A DNA stretch of 64,000 nucleotides from JALVDI01 sp039186435 (GCA_039186435.1 JBCDAA010000001.1:5298-69297), one strand, 5' to 3'; numbered from the stretch's first letter, positions 1 through 8,302 are shown. Made by a program: numbers and translations. Notes: generated from the sequence alone by a model not told the origin.

Positions 1-353
1 CACTCCAATTGGGCGAGGGCCCCATCAATCAAGGGCACGCCGGTATTCCCTTCGGTCCACGAGACCCCGTCGAACCGTTCCGCACCTGGGACAACAGCGA
101 AGCGTGTGCTGATCGCTTCCTGGTCCGACGACAGAATGTTGACGGCGAACACCCCCCCCGCATCGATCACATCGCGGGTTGTCGAAGATCGATTCGCGCA
201 CACCAGAACAAGCGGGGGCTCCGCCGATACGCTCGAAAACGCCGAAACGGTCATCCCGTGAATCTCGCTACCTGCGCGCGAAGTAAGCACTGTGACTCCG
301 CTCGCCCATCGGCGCATGACCTGCTTGAACGTTGCATCGTCGACGAGGCTCAT
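1..353 (-). CDS. Flavin reductase-like domain protein, 3' end cut by window edge
   Basis: The minus strand reads ATG at 353-351 and stays open to the window edge, giving 117 residues that begin MSLVDDATFKQVMRRWASGV. The pattern is that of the FMN-binding flavin reductase (DIM6/NTAB) family: an RRWASGVTVLTS start, GMTVSAFSSVSAEPPLVLVC, then FAVNILSSDQ and a DGVSWTEGNTGVPLIDGALA segment. Family members reduce FMN with NAD(P)H, often for a partner monooxygenase, or bind flavin themselves. The start overlaps the stop of the SDR gene by ATGA, so the two are probably translated together. The C-terminal 40 or so residues lie outside the window. One copy of the dispersed GTCCCAGGTGCG motif lies inside it (81-92) and encodes VVPGA. 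The partner enzyme is unknown. Confidence 0.8.
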   Translation of the reverse strand, partial: MSLVDDATFKQVMRRWASGVTVLTSRAGSEIHGMTVSAFSSVSAEPPLVLVCANRSSTTRDVIDAGGVFAVNILSSDQEAISTRFAVVPGAERFDGVSWTEGNTGVPLIDGALAQLE

Positions 354-1315
354 AGTGCTCCTGCCAGGGAAGGGGCCCGCACGACCTCAGCGAGGTCCGA
401 GGTGCGAAGGCCGACCATCTCCATGCTGATATTCCAAAGCTCGAGTGCTGAAGACGAGTCTCGCGCGGACGGCGCAGGCACCCGTATTTGGCAGTCTGCG
501 AGGTACTTCCCTGAGACTCCCCGGAGAGAGGGGTCGCTTGCTGCGTACACGGAAGTCGCAGCCCCCTGGCTAGCGGTCTTCAAAAACGGTTGTGCGAGCC
601 GTGTGGCGAGCGCGAGGGCTTTGCTGTCTCGAGTCACGTTGGTTGCGACGGATCCGGGGTGCACAGCGTTGGATGTGATGATGGTTGCGTCCAGGCGCCG
701 TGCGAGTTCCGCGGAGAACAGAATCTGCGCGAGTTTGCTGCGCGCGTACGCTTCGAGGCCACGATAACTCCCAGTCGCCGCGAGGTCGCCAAAGTTGAGC
801 CCAGGGCTGGTAAGCCGGATCGGGATTCCCACAACGTTGGCCAGATAGACCGCGCGCCCCATTGGACCCGACAGCCCCGCCTGCTCGTGGAGTCGGGATG
901 AAACGTGGACAATTCTTCGATCGCCATCCGATTCCAGCATCCGTCCGAGCAGTCGGTGCGTCAGCAGAAAAGGTGCGAGATGGTTCACTGCAAAGGTGTC
1001 TTCGAAGCCTTCTTTTGAGCTGCGGCGTTCTTGATGCCAGACCCCCGCGTTGTTGACCAACACATGGATGGGTTCGCCGGGTCGAAGCAACTCCCCCGCA
1101 AGGTTTTCCACGGCATCAAGCGACGAGAAGTCTGCTTGAAACGACTGTACGTCGCTTTCCTTGGCGCTTTGGCGGACCGCTACCTCTGCGTCCCGGGTGC
1201 GTTCCGGGTTGCGGCCGACGAGGCGTACTCGAGCACCTCGGACGGCAAGGGCCTTCGCCGTTTCCAGGCCAATACCGCTGCTAGCGCCGGTAATTACGCA
1301 GACTCGGCCTTTCAT
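350..1315 (-). CDS. Short-chain dehydrogenase/reductase, retinol dehydrogenase-like
   Basis: This 321-residue classical SDR carries the nucleotide motif TGASSGIG at residues 9-16, the NNAG motif near 89-92 and the catalytic YxxxK pair at Tyr190/Lys194 (YARSK). The length over 300 and the long insert before the active site resemble retinol dehydrogenase/WW-oxidoreductase-like SDRs acting on hydrophobic alcohols or ketones; the substrate is unknown. I start it at 1315 because that ATG overlaps the stop of the upstream acyltransferase by ATGA and sits directly before the Rossmann motif; longer in-frame extensions lie inside the acyltransferase gene. Its own stop overlaps the flavin reductase start by ATGA. 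The setting suggests lipid metabolism (inference). Confidence 0.85.
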   Translation of the reverse strand: MKGRVCVITGASSGIGLETAKALAVRGARVRLVGRNPERTRDAEVAVRQSAKESDVQSFQADFSSLDAVENLAGELLRPGEPIHVLVNNAGVWHQERRSSKEGFEDTFAVNHLAPFLLTHRLLGRMLESDGDRRIVHVSSRLHEQAGLSGPMGRAVYLANVVGIPIRLTSPGLNFGDLAATGSYRGLEAYARSKLAQILFSAELARRLDATIITSNAVHPGSVATNVTRDSKALALATRLAQPFLKTASQGAATSVYAASDPSLRGVSGKYLADCQIRVPAPSARDSSSALELWNISMEMVGLRTSDLAEVVRAPSLAGAL

Positions 1316-2724
1316 GACTGTGAAACCTGCGATCGTTCTTCCTCGCGCACCAGGCTCGAGAGCTCCTCGTACGCGCCGGCAACCGCCTCGGCCATCCTCC
1401 ACACGTCGGGGACCACCTGGGCGCACACCATGAAACCAAAATCGACCTCGCCGCGATAGCTCATAACGGTGAGGTTCAGCCCCGCTCCATCGATGACGGG
1501 TCCCATTGGATAGGCCGATACGAGCTCCGCTCCTGCCAGGTAGGCCGTAAAGGGTGGGCCCGGCACGTTGGAGACGATAACGTTGTGGATAGGCCGGTGG
1601 TGGTCCGCAAGTTTGAACCGCGAGTAGAGGTCGCTTGCGAAATCGAAGGTGCTCGAAGGGGCGAGCTGTGCCCAATCGCGGAGCAGATGAGGCCCCCACG
1701 TCGCGTGGTTTGCTTTCGCTCCTTTAGTCGCGGCGCAAATGTACCGCAGTCGTTCTTCTGGGTCGTCGATGTGGGTTCCGAGAGGGACGAACATGGCGGA
1801 AACGTTGTTACCGCCACCTCGACCGCCGGTGGCGATCGGGCATCCTGCGACAAGCGATTGGGAGGGGAGGTCGTCGTGATGGGCGAGGTAGCGGCGCAAA
1901 ACTCCTGCGCAAATCGCGAGGATCACGTCGTTGAGCTTCGCACCTGGGACGGTCTTCTTGATGCGTTTGAGTCCCGCTAGTGGGAGACGGGAAAACGCGA
2001 CGTCGCGGCGCGCACCGATCGCGTGATTCAGCCGCGTCCGAGGTGCTGTTAGCGGAATTCCGCCACTGGGACGTTGGGGATCCCGCTGGCGGTCGAGCAC
2101 CTCTCCAAATGCTTTCGCCGTGCGCTTTGCGAGATGAAACAACCGTTGCGGTTGCCGCAATCGGTGCGACGCCGCCGTTTTCAGCATTTCGAACTCGGAG
2201 GGGACCGGTTCGCGGGGCAGCTCAAGCGCCGTCGGCTCTGCGAGTTCGGGCTGAAGGCTGAGCAGATGGACCATGAGCCCGGCGCCCATCATGCCGTCCA
2301 CTGCGCTGTGGTGTACTTTACACACGACGGCGAACCGCCCGTTTTCGAGGCCCTCCACGACCCAAAGCTCCCAAAGCGGCCGGTCTCTCGGAAGCGGCGC
2401 GCTGTTGATTCGCCCGACGAGTTCGCCGAGTTGCTTCGCCGTCCCAGGTGCGGGGCAGGTCACCCGCCGCATGTGATGGATCAGATCAAAATCGGGATCC
2501 TCAAACCAGTACGGGTGATCGATCCCAAGCGGGTCGGCGACCAGTCGTCGCGTGAACGGTGGAAGCCGGCCGAGGCGACTTCGAATGAGGTCTTCGACAG
2601 CCTCGTAGCGGTACCCGCCCGGCATCGTTGACGGATCCAGGACCGCGCAGAGAGCGACATGCATGTGCATCTCTCGGGTCTCGAGGTACAGAAACGACGC
2701 ATCCAGTCCCGAAAGCTGCTCCAT
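1312..2724 (-). CDS. Wax ester synthase/diacylglycerol acyltransferase (WS/DGAT family)
   Basis: A 470-residue protein of typical WS/DGAT length. The catalytic HHxxxDG motif is intact as HHSAVDG at residues 138-144. The PLWE motif precedes it (PRDRPLWELWVVEG), and the C-terminal half has the family blocks NNVSAMFVPLGT and SNVPGPP followed by a YPMGPVIDGAGLNLTVMSY stretch. The family esterifies acyl-CoA with fatty alcohols or diacylglycerol to make wax esters or triacylglycerol at the inner membrane surface. The gene is first in a three-gene minus-strand unit with an SDR and a flavin reductase, joined by ATGA overlaps, and is transcribed away from the esterase lipoprotein 66 bp upstream. Several dispersed GTCCSAGGTGC motifs are embedded in it (1940-1950, 2036-2046, 2441-2452). 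Confidence 0.9.
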   Translation of the reverse strand: MEQLSGLDASFLYLETREMHMHVALCAVLDPSTMPGGYRYEAVEDLIRSRLGRLPPFTRRLVADPLGIDHPYWFEDPDFDLIHHMRRVTCPAPGTAKQLGELVGRINSAPLPRDRPLWELWVVEGLENGRFAVVCKVHHSAVDGMMGAGLMVHLLSLQPELAEPTALELPREPVPSEFEMLKTAASHRLRQPQRLFHLAKRTAKAFGEVLDRQRDPQRPSGGIPLTAPRTRLNHAIGARRDVAFSRLPLAGLKRIKKTVPGAKLNDVILAICAGVLRRYLAHHDDLPSQSLVAGCPIATGGRGGGNNVSAMFVPLGTHIDDPEERLRYICAATKGAKANHATWGPHLLRDWAQLAPSSTFDFASDLYSRFKLADHHRPIHNVIVSNVPGPPFTAYLAGAELVSAYPMGPVIDGAGLNLTVMSYRGEVDFGFMVCAQVVPDVWRMAEAVAGAYEELSSLVREEERSQVSQS

Positions 2725-2790
2725 CGTGGCCGGCGAAACGATAGCGCCGCCGGCGTTGACGGTCCACGAGACTGAGCCTACCGCCCCGAA

Positions 2791-3687
2791 ATGACGCGGT
2801 TTGTCTTGCTAGCCGTAGTTGTCGCCGGCTGTGGCTTCGAACGAAGGCTCGAATATGTGCCCGTTCGGAGCGAAGTGATGCGGGCCGAACTTTCGTTTTC
2901 CGTGTACACGCCGCCCGATTTTCGCGAGGACGAGGAGCTGCCGCTCGTGCTGTTTCTCCACGGTGGTGGAGACGACCCGGCTGTCTTCGACCGCTATGGA
3001 TTGTCCGCACGTTTGGACGCTGCCGTTCGCGCCGGCGAAGTGCCTCGTGCCGTGATCTTCCTTCCTCAGGGGGACAACGGTTTTTGGATGAACTGGTACG
3101 ACGGCACGCGCCGCTACGAGGACTGGATTGTCGATGAGCTCATGCCGCAGGTTGCGGAGCGCTATCACACCGCGCGGTGCCCCGAGAGCTGCCACGTTAT
3201 GGGAGTTTCGATGGGCGGACACGGCGCGCTTCGGTTTGCGCTGCATCGACCGGAACACTTCGCGTCCGTTAGCGCGCTGAGCGGCCCGATCTTCACGACG
3301 GAGCAGATGGCGGACTTCACCAACAACCGCCTCTTTAGCATCCTGATCCCCACCCATCGGATCTTCGGCCCCTCGGAGCCGCGTTCGCGAATCGCCGATG
3401 AAGATATTTTCCTCCGCTGGACAGCACCCGAGGACGTTGGTGACCTCCGTATCTTCCTCGCATGGGGCACCCGGGATCGCGGGGGACTGAAGGACCTGAA
3501 CGTGCGGTTCAGCGAGCACCTCGGACGTTCGGGGATCCGTCATCACGCCGAGGAATACGAAGGGAATCACAGCTGGGTCAGCTGGACGCCTATCATCTTC
3601 CGGGCGCTTCGACATCAGGTGGCCAAACACGAGCTGGTTTCGGAAGAAGGCGTCGAGGTGACGGCATCCAGGGCCAGCGAGAGTTGA
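2791..3687 (+). CDS. Putative esterase lipoprotein (esterase D/antigen 85 fold)
   Basis: A 298-residue alpha/beta hydrolase with a lipoprotein signal peptide; the lipobox ends VVAGC with Cys14 as the lipidation site. The oxyanion segment LHGGG lies at residues 56-60 and the nucleophile elbow GVSMGGHG at 138-145 gives Ser140. Asp229 (GTRDRGG) and His260 (EGNHSW) complete a plausible triad. The layout matches the PF00756 esterase family, which includes S-formylglutathione hydrolase, ferri-siderophore esterases and mycolyl transferases. The substrate cannot be told from sequence. It is an envelope-anchored enzyme, divergent from the WS/DGAT gene, and lies 45 bp before a FabG-like gene on the same strand. 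Confidence 0.82.
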   Translation: MTRFVLLAVVVAGCGFERRLEYVPVRSEVMRAELSFSVYTPPDFREDEELPLVLFLHGGGDDPAVFDRYGLSARLDAAVRAGEVPRAVIFLPQGDNGFWMNWYDGTRRYEDWIVDELMPQVAERYHTARCPESCHVMGVSMGGHGALRFALHRPEHFASVSALSGPIFTTEQMADFTNNRLFSILIPTHRIFGPSEPRSRIADEDIFLRWTAPEDVGDLRIFLAWGTRDRGGLKDLNVRFSEHLGRSGIRHHAEEYEGNHSWVSWTPIIFRALRHQVAKHELVSEEGVEVTASRASES

Positions 3688-3732
3688 ATCCAAGGGTGGA
3701 CGTGATAGGTCGGTGCCGTTGAGGAGGTGAGC

Positions 3733-4461
3733 ATGTCGGGCGCGCGGCCGTACGCACTGGTGACCGGGGGAAGTCGCGGAATCGGCGCTGCCATCGCGCG
3801 CGCGCTTGCGGCGGCGGGGCATCCCATCCTCCTCAACTATCGATCCAACCACGACGCGGCGGGGCAGGTGAAAGCCTCGATCGAAAGCACCGGCGGCGAG
3901 GTTCGGCTCGTCCCCTTTGATGTCGCCGATCGCAGTGCCGCGGACGCCGCGGTTGCTCAACTCTTGGACGAGAAGCTTGAGGTTGGAGTTCTCGTCAACA
4001 ATGCGGGAATCGCGCAAGACAACAGCTTTCCGACCATGACGTGGGAGCAGTGGGAACAGGTGACGCGGGTTACCTTAGACGGCTTCTTCAACGTCACCCG
4101 TCAGCTCGTAATGCCGATGGTGCGTCGCCGCTGGGGCCGAATCATCAACGTCTCGAGCGTCAGCGGGGTGATCGGAAATCGCGGTCAAGTGAACTACTCG
4201 GCGGCGAAGGCGGGACTCATTGGCGCGACCAAGGCGCTCGCGCAAGAGGTAGCCAAGCGCCGGGTCACAGTGAATGCCGTGGCGCCAGGGCTCGTCGAGA
4301 CCGAAATGATTGAGGGTGCGCCCCTCGACATCATCTTGAAGCACATCCCCATGCGCCGAATCGGGAAGCCGGAGGAAGTCGCGTCGTTGGTTGCGTATTT
4401 AGCGAGTGATCTTGCGGGGTACATCACCGGACAAGCGATTGTGATGAGCGGAGGCCTGTGA
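3733..4461 (+). CDS. 3-oxoacyl-ACP reductase-like SDR (FabG family)
   Basis: A 242-residue FabG-type SDR. It shows TGGSRGIG near the N-terminus, NNAG mid-protein, the catalytic Ser in INVSSVSG, the YxxxK motif in VNYSAAKAGL and the C-terminal GYITGQAIVMSGGL typical of FabG. It would reduce beta-ketoacyl thioesters with NADPH. ATG 3733 is chosen because GAGGAGG at 3721-3727 is well spaced from it; a GTG at 3727 lies inside that site. The genes after it (COG4648, acyltransferase, thioesterase, LolA-like) are the accessory set seen in aryl polyene clusters, where the homologous ketoreductase acts on the growing polyene chain. A role in a special fatty-acyl pathway rather than housekeeping synthesis is therefore likely, but unproven. 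Confidence 0.85.
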   Translation: MSGARPYALVTGGSRGIGAAIARALAAAGHPILLNYRSNHDAAGQVKASIESTGGEVRLVPFDVADRSAADAAVAQLLDEKLEVGVLVNNAGIAQDNSFPTMTWEQWEQVTRVTLDGFFNVTRQLVMPMVRRRWGRIINVSSVSGVIGNRGQVNYSAAKAGLIGATKALAQEVAKRRVTVNAVAPGLVETEMIEGAPLDIILKHIPMRRIGKPEEVASLVAYLASDLAGYITGQAIVMSGGL

Positions 4462-4543
4462 GCCCGCTTTGTCCCAGGTGCGCGCGAATCCTCCCAGGAG
4501 CTCCACTGGTCCCGCCACTCCACGGGGCGCAGCGCTTCGATCC

Positions 4544-4615
4544 GTCCGAGGTGCTCGATTCGTCCGAGGTGCTCGATTCGTCCGAGGAGCTCGATTCGTC
4601 CGAGGTGCTCGATTT
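4544..4615. repeat. 18-bp tandem array (GTCCGAGGTGCTCGATTC), four units
   Basis: Four units with an 18-bp period start at 4544, 4562, 4580 and 4598; the third has a single change (GAGGAGC). The first 11 bases of each unit are the dispersed GTCCGAGGTGC motif. The array fills the 235-bp gap between the FabG-like stop (4461) and the first good start of the COG4648 gene (4697), and a single GTCCCAGGTGCG copy lies just before it at 4471. If an upstream ATG at 4469 were used, the array would be translated as repeated FVRGAR. I consider it non-coding, with modest confidence. Confidence 0.8.
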
Positions 4616-4696
4616 CTCCGTAGGGAGAGCGGGCTCGGTTTCTGGCGATTGGACCTGCACCTCGGTCGACGACCGACGTGCCAGCCAGCGGTACGG

Positions 4697-5314
4697 ATGC
4701 GCGTCCTAGGTGCGGTTCTGAACGCGGTGCTTGTCATCGCCTACCCAATCGGGGTCTGGCTCGCGCTCACCCGTTTCCGTCCTCGATTTGTGGGACTTCT
4801 CGTGCTCGCAGCGGTCGTTCCAATACTCGTCCTGCGTTTCTGGAAGGCCGACCGCGAGCACCTCGTCGCCGTCCTGCGGGTCCCGCTCGTCATTCTCACC
4901 GTCCTTCTGCTGGGCGTGGCGACCGACGACTCTCGCTTTCTTCTCTTCCTCCCCGTCTTTATCAACGGAGCGCTTCTCCTCACCTTCGGAAGTTCGCTTC
5001 GGCAGGACGTTTCTCTGATCGAGCGGTTTGCCCGCCTCCAAGAACCTGACCTCTCAGCGGCGAAGCAGGCGCACTGCAGGCAAGCGACCGTTGCGTGGTG
5101 CGTCTTCTTTTTCCTGAATGCGGTGACGGCAGCGGGAATGGCGCTGGTAGCGCCCATTTCGTGGTGGGCCGCCTACAACGGCGGTATCGCCTATGCGCTG
5201 ATCGGCGTGATGTTTGCGGGGGAGTATGTCGTCCGAAAGTACCGATTTCGGGACTACGGTGGCGGCCTTCACGACCGCTTGCTCTCGACGCTTTTCCCGC
5301 CGGAGGGATCATGA
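4697..5314 (+). CDS. COG4648-type integral membrane protein
   Basis: A 205-residue hydrophobic protein with about five membrane segments, opening with MRVLGAVLNAVLVIAYPIGV. Features I associate with COG4648 are an early YPxGVWLAL segment, a central LPVFINGALLLTFGSSL, a cytosolic SLIERFARLQEPDL stretch, WCVFFFLNA, and WWAAYNGGIAYALIGVMFAGEY. Proteins of this kind occur in aryl polyene and related fatty-acid-like clusters; their biochemical role is unknown. The stop overlaps the next gene by ATGA. The start is uncertain: ATG 4697 follows the tandem array, and an in-frame ATG at 4469 would add a repeat-encoded 76-residue extension that does not look like protein selected for function. Confidence 0.78.
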   Translation: MRVLGAVLNAVLVIAYPIGVWLALTRFRPRFVGLLVLAAVVPILVLRFWKADREHLVAVLRVPLVILTVLLLGVATDDSRFLLFLPVFINGALLLTFGSSLRQDVSLIERFARLQEPDLSAAKQAHCRQATVAWCVFFFLNAVTAAGMALVAPISWWAAYNGGIAYALIGVMFAGEYVVRKYRFRDYGGGLHDRLLSTLFPPEGS

Positions 5315-6264
5315 CCCGGCGTTTGGACGACCGTGGCCGCACGTCCGTTGCGACCCCTCCGGATAGGACCGAGCCCTCGTGGCGGAACATGCAAGAACGA
5401 GGGACCGTCGTTGGCATCAAGACACTTGTCATTTGCGCGACGATGTTTGGACGTGCTCCCGCGCGGGCCATCCTCTACCTCGTCGCGCTCTACTACACCC
5501 TCGCCTCGTCCCAGGTGCGTCGCGCGGTCACCTCGTTTCGCGGCCGACTCGGCGTTTCGACCGGGTTTGGCGCGACCTACCGCACTGTACTTCGGTTCGC
5601 ACAATGCTCGCTCGACGCACTCTTTCAGCTCCGGGGCATGACGAAGCACTTTCGAGTGGAGCGCAACGGCCACGAAATCCTGGGCGAACTTCGCGAAACC
5701 GGCACAAGTGCGATCCTCCTTGGAGCACACCTCGGTAGCATTCACGCCATGCGGAGTCAGAGTCGCGACGAAGCGCTTCCTGTTGTTCCTGTCGTGTACA
5801 CAAAGAACGCGCGACGATTTAACCGCGTCCTTGAGGAGCTGGACCCGACCTCAACGACCCGGCTCATCGAGATCGGTGACGGGGACGATATGGATTTCAT
5901 GCTCGCCATCCGGGAACGTGCGGAGAGCGGAGCGCTGATCGCGATTTTGGGCGATCGCACGCAACCCGGTGCCAAGACGGTCGACGTCGACTTTCTCGGA
6001 GCGAAGGCCCAGGTGCCCGCGGGTCCCTACATCCTCGCCGCGACGTTGCGCCTACCCGTGTACTTCACCGTCGGGATCTACCGGGGCGGCGCTGACTATG
6101 AGTTCTTCTGCATTCCCTTTGCGGACCGAATTGTGCTCCCGCGCGGAAAGCGCCAGGAGGCGATCGCGGAATACGCGCAAAAATACGCGGATCTGCTTAC
6201 AGAGTTCTGTCGAAAGGAGCCGGATAACTGGTTCAACTTCTTCGACTTTTGGAGCGGCCAATGA
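5311..6264 (+). CDS. LpxL-like lysophospholipid acyltransferase (COG4261 type)
   Basis: A 317-residue protein of the HtrB/LpxL acyltransferase superfamily. Diagnostic stretches are the hydrophobic N-terminal region around ILYLVALYY, the catalytic-type histidine block ILLGAHLGSIHAMR, the GALIAILGDRTQPGAKTVDVDF segment and the C-terminal WFNFFDFW, which marks the COG4261 subgroup found in aryl polyene clusters. It would transfer an acyl chain to a lipid or glycan acceptor at the inner membrane. ATG 5311 overlaps the previous stop (ATGA) and has GGAGGG just upstream, so this start is well supported. Its own stop overlaps the thioesterase start. One GTCCCAGGTGCG motif lies inside (5508-5519). Confidence 0.85.
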   Translation: MTRRLDDRGRTSVATPPDRTEPSWRNMQERGTVVGIKTLVICATMFGRAPARAILYLVALYYTLASSQVRRAVTSFRGRLGVSTGFGATYRTVLRFAQCSLDALFQLRGMTKHFRVERNGHEILGELRETGTSAILLGAHLGSIHAMRSQSRDEALPVVPVVYTKNARRFNRVLEELDPTSTTRLIEIGDGDDMDFMLAIRERAESGALIAILGDRTQPGAKTVDVDFLGAKAQVPAGPYILAATLRLPVYFTVGIYRGGADYEFFCIPFADRIVLPRGKRQEAIAEYAQKYADLLTEFCRKEPDNWFNFFDFWSGQ

Positions 6265-6680
6265 AGACGTTGAAGAAGGAGCGCCTCGAAGGCGTCCACG
6301 AACAGACGGTTCCGTTTCACGACTGCGACCCCCTCGGCATCGTATGGCATGGCCACTACCTGAAGTACTTCGAGATCGCGCGGGAGCGTCTCTTCGATCG
6401 CATCGGCCTTACGCTCCCGTACTTCCGCGATCACGGACTGCACCTGGTCGTGATCGAATCGCGAATTCGACACGCCTTCCCCCTGCGTACCGGCGAGCTG
6501 CTGCGCGCACGCTGTTGGTTCAAGGAAACCGAGCAGCGAATTTTGCTTGGTGGCGAAGTCACCAATCTCACTCACGATCGCCGTGCGGCGCGAGCCTGGA
6601 TCACGCTCGTCAGTATGCGCGGCGAGGAAATGTTGCTGGAGACCCCTCATGAGATCCTGCGTTTGGTTCCTGGTCCTTAG
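6261..6680 (+). CDS. Hotdog-fold acyl-CoA thioesterase (4-hydroxybenzoyl-CoA thioesterase/YbgC family)
   Basis: A 139-residue single-domain hotdog protein. The family active-site loop is plain: HDCDPLGIVWHGHYLKYFE, with the catalytic Asp in DCDPLG and the conserved WHGHY. Such enzymes hydrolyse acyl-CoA or acyl-ACP thioesters in the cytosol. ATG 6261 overlaps the acyltransferase stop by ATGA, and the 3' end overlaps the LolA-like gene by 32 bp, indicating tight coupling. Aryl polyene clusters carry a thioesterase of this kind next to acyltransferase and LolA-like genes, as here. Confidence 0.87.
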   Translation: MKTLKKERLEGVHEQTVPFHDCDPLGIVWHGHYLKYFEIARERLFDRIGLTLPYFRDHGLHLVVIESRIRHAFPLRTGELLRARCWFKETEQRILLGGEVTNLTHDRRAARAWITLVSMRGEEMLLETPHEILRLVPGP

Positions 6681-7269
6681 TGCGCTCGTGGTGCCGAAGG
6701 ACGTCAATGCGCAGGCGCCCAGCCTCGATTCCCTGCTGGCGTCCTTTCGTGGCCTTTCCGGCCTGAGCGCGCGATTTCGGGAGGAGAAGCAGGTTGCGCT
6801 TTTGGCAGCCCCCCTGCGAAGCGAAGGTGAGATTCACTTTGCGCCTCCGGGCCGGTTGCTCCGTCGCGTCACCGGCCCGACGACTTCAGCCGCGCTCATT
6901 GCGGACGGCCGACTGACGATGTCTGCTGGGGGGAGGCGCCAGCAGTTCGACCTTTCGAGACAGCCTCTTGTCGCGGGCTTCGTGGACAGCTTTCGCTATG
7001 TGCTTGCGGGGGACCGCGCTGCGCTCGAGCGCGCGTACGACATCAATTTCACGGTCCAAGACGGCACCTGGGAACTCCGTCTTCGGCCGAAGGCGTCCCC
7101 CCTTCGCGAGTTCCTTCGGGAGATGGTGATGGTGGGGCGCGGCGTCGTCGTGAGCCGTTTGAGGATGACGGAGGCGAGCGGCGACGTCACCACGACGGAC
7201 TTCTTTGACGTGGACGTGGGCCGAGAGTGGTCGCCGTCCGAGGTGCGGCGCGTCTTCCGGGTTGAGTAG
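6649..7269 (+). CDS. LolA-like outer-membrane lipoprotein carrier
   Basis: A 206-residue periplasmic protein. It begins with a signal peptide (MRSCVWFLVLSALVVPKDVNAQA) and continues with the LolA-like pattern: a helix with SARFREEKQVALL, then an EGEIHFAPPGRLLRRVTGP strand region and a DGRLTMSAGGR turn. LolA-fold proteins bind acyl chains in a half-barrel and ferry lipidated cargo across the periplasm. As the last gene of the FabG-COG4648-acyltransferase-thioesterase run it probably carries the product of that pathway rather than general lipoproteins (inference from aryl polyene clusters). The start at 6649 lies inside the thioesterase gene and fits the signal peptide. Confidence 0.82.
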   Translation: MRSCVWFLVLSALVVPKDVNAQAPSLDSLLASFRGLSGLSARFREEKQVALLAAPLRSEGEIHFAPPGRLLRRVTGPTTSAALIADGRLTMSAGGRRQQFDLSRQPLVAGFVDSFRYVLAGDRAALERAYDINFTVQDGTWELRLRPKASPLREFLREMVMVGRGVVVSRLRMTEASGDVTTTDFFDVDVGREWSPSEVRRVFRVE

Positions 7270-7288
7270 TTTGCGCTATGGTCGACCC

Positions 7289-8302
7289 ATGATCGACCTT
7301 CGCTCCGACACGGTCACACGACCGACTTCCGAGATGCGCAGCGCCATCGCGAGCGCGGAAGTTGGCGATGATGTGTACGGTGAGGATCCGAGCGTGCTAG
7401 GGCTTGAAACGTATGTTGCCGAGCTTCTGAACAAGGAGAGCGCGCTCTTCGTTCCGTCCGGTACGATGGCGAATCAAATCTGCCTCGCGCTCCACGGTCG
7501 TGCGGGTGACGAGATCCTCGTCGGGAGTGGCGCGCATATCGCTCTTTATGAGAGTGGCGCTGCGCCCGGGTTATCCGGCCTGCAGCTGACACCGCTCGCC
7601 GGAGATGGCCGCTTCACGGCGGACGCTCTCCGCGACGCGCTTCATCCGCCCGAAGCGTACTACTACGCGAAACAGTGCGCGGTCGCGATCGAGAACACCC
7701 ACAACCACAGCGGTGGTCGGGTCTTTCCGCAAGACGACGTTCTGGAGGTTGCGGCTCTCGCTCGAGCGAATGCCCTTGCGGTTCACCTCGATGGAGCGCG
7801 GCTCTGGAACGCGTCGGTCGCGACCGGGCTTTCGGTGGCGGAGCTTGCGGCCCCCGCGGACACCGTAAGCGTTTGCCTTTCCAAGGGGCTTGGCGCGCCC
7901 GTGGGTTCTGTCGCGCTCTTTCCGAAAGAGCGGCGCGTGGATGCCTTGCGTTTGCGACGGAGGTTCGGGGGCGCACTGCGTCAATCGGGCTTGCTTGCAG
8001 CGGCCGGTCTTCACGCGCTGCGACACCACCGCGACGACCTTTCCCACGACCATCGCCGCGCGAAGGGGCTTGCGGAGGGACTCGCGGCTCTAGGCTACGA
8101 CTGTGACGTCTCGATCGTGGACACCAACATCGTCGTGTTTCGTGTCGAGATGTCCGCGGAGCGTTTTGTCCAGCGAGCACGTGAGGCAGGCGTACTCCTT
8201 GGGGCGATTGGGCCACGATCCATTCGCGCGGTGACCCACCGAGACCTGAGCGACGCGAATATCGAAGAGGCACTCGACGTTTTTCGCGTTGTCCGCGGAT
8301 GA
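7289..8302 (+). CDS. ltaE: Low-specificity L-threonine aldolase
   Basis: A 337-residue PLP enzyme of fold type I that cleaves L-threonine or L-allo-threonine to glycine and acetaldehyde. Clear family motifs: the N-terminal IDLRSDTVTRPT, VGDDVYGEDPSV, FVPSGTMANQI, IENTHNHSGGRV, LDGARLWNA, and SKGLGAPVGS with the PLP-binding lysine. The size is normal. ATG 7289 gives the canonical DLRSDT start. The stop overlaps the start of the TPR lipoprotein gene by ATGA. Confidence 0.93.
   Translation: MIDLRSDTVTRPTSEMRSAIASAEVGDDVYGEDPSVLGLETYVAELLNKESALFVPSGTMANQICLALHGRAGDEILVGSGAHIALYESGAAPGLSGLQLTPLAGDGRFTADALRDALHPPEAYYYAKQCAVAIENTHNHSGGRVFPQDDVLEVAALARANALAVHLDGARLWNASVATGLSVAELAAPADTVSVCLSKGLGAPVGSVALFPKERRVDALRLRRRFGGALRQSGLLAAAGLHALRHHRDDLSHDHRRAKGLAEGLAALGYDCDVSIVDTNIVVFRVEMSAERFVQRAREAGVLLGAIGPRSIRAVTHRDLSDANIEEALDVFRVVRG

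Noticed and set aside
4469..4696. Repeat-encoded N-terminal extension of the COG4648 protein
   Set aside because: Family members start with the first membrane helix, so the FVRGAR extension is likely untranslated.
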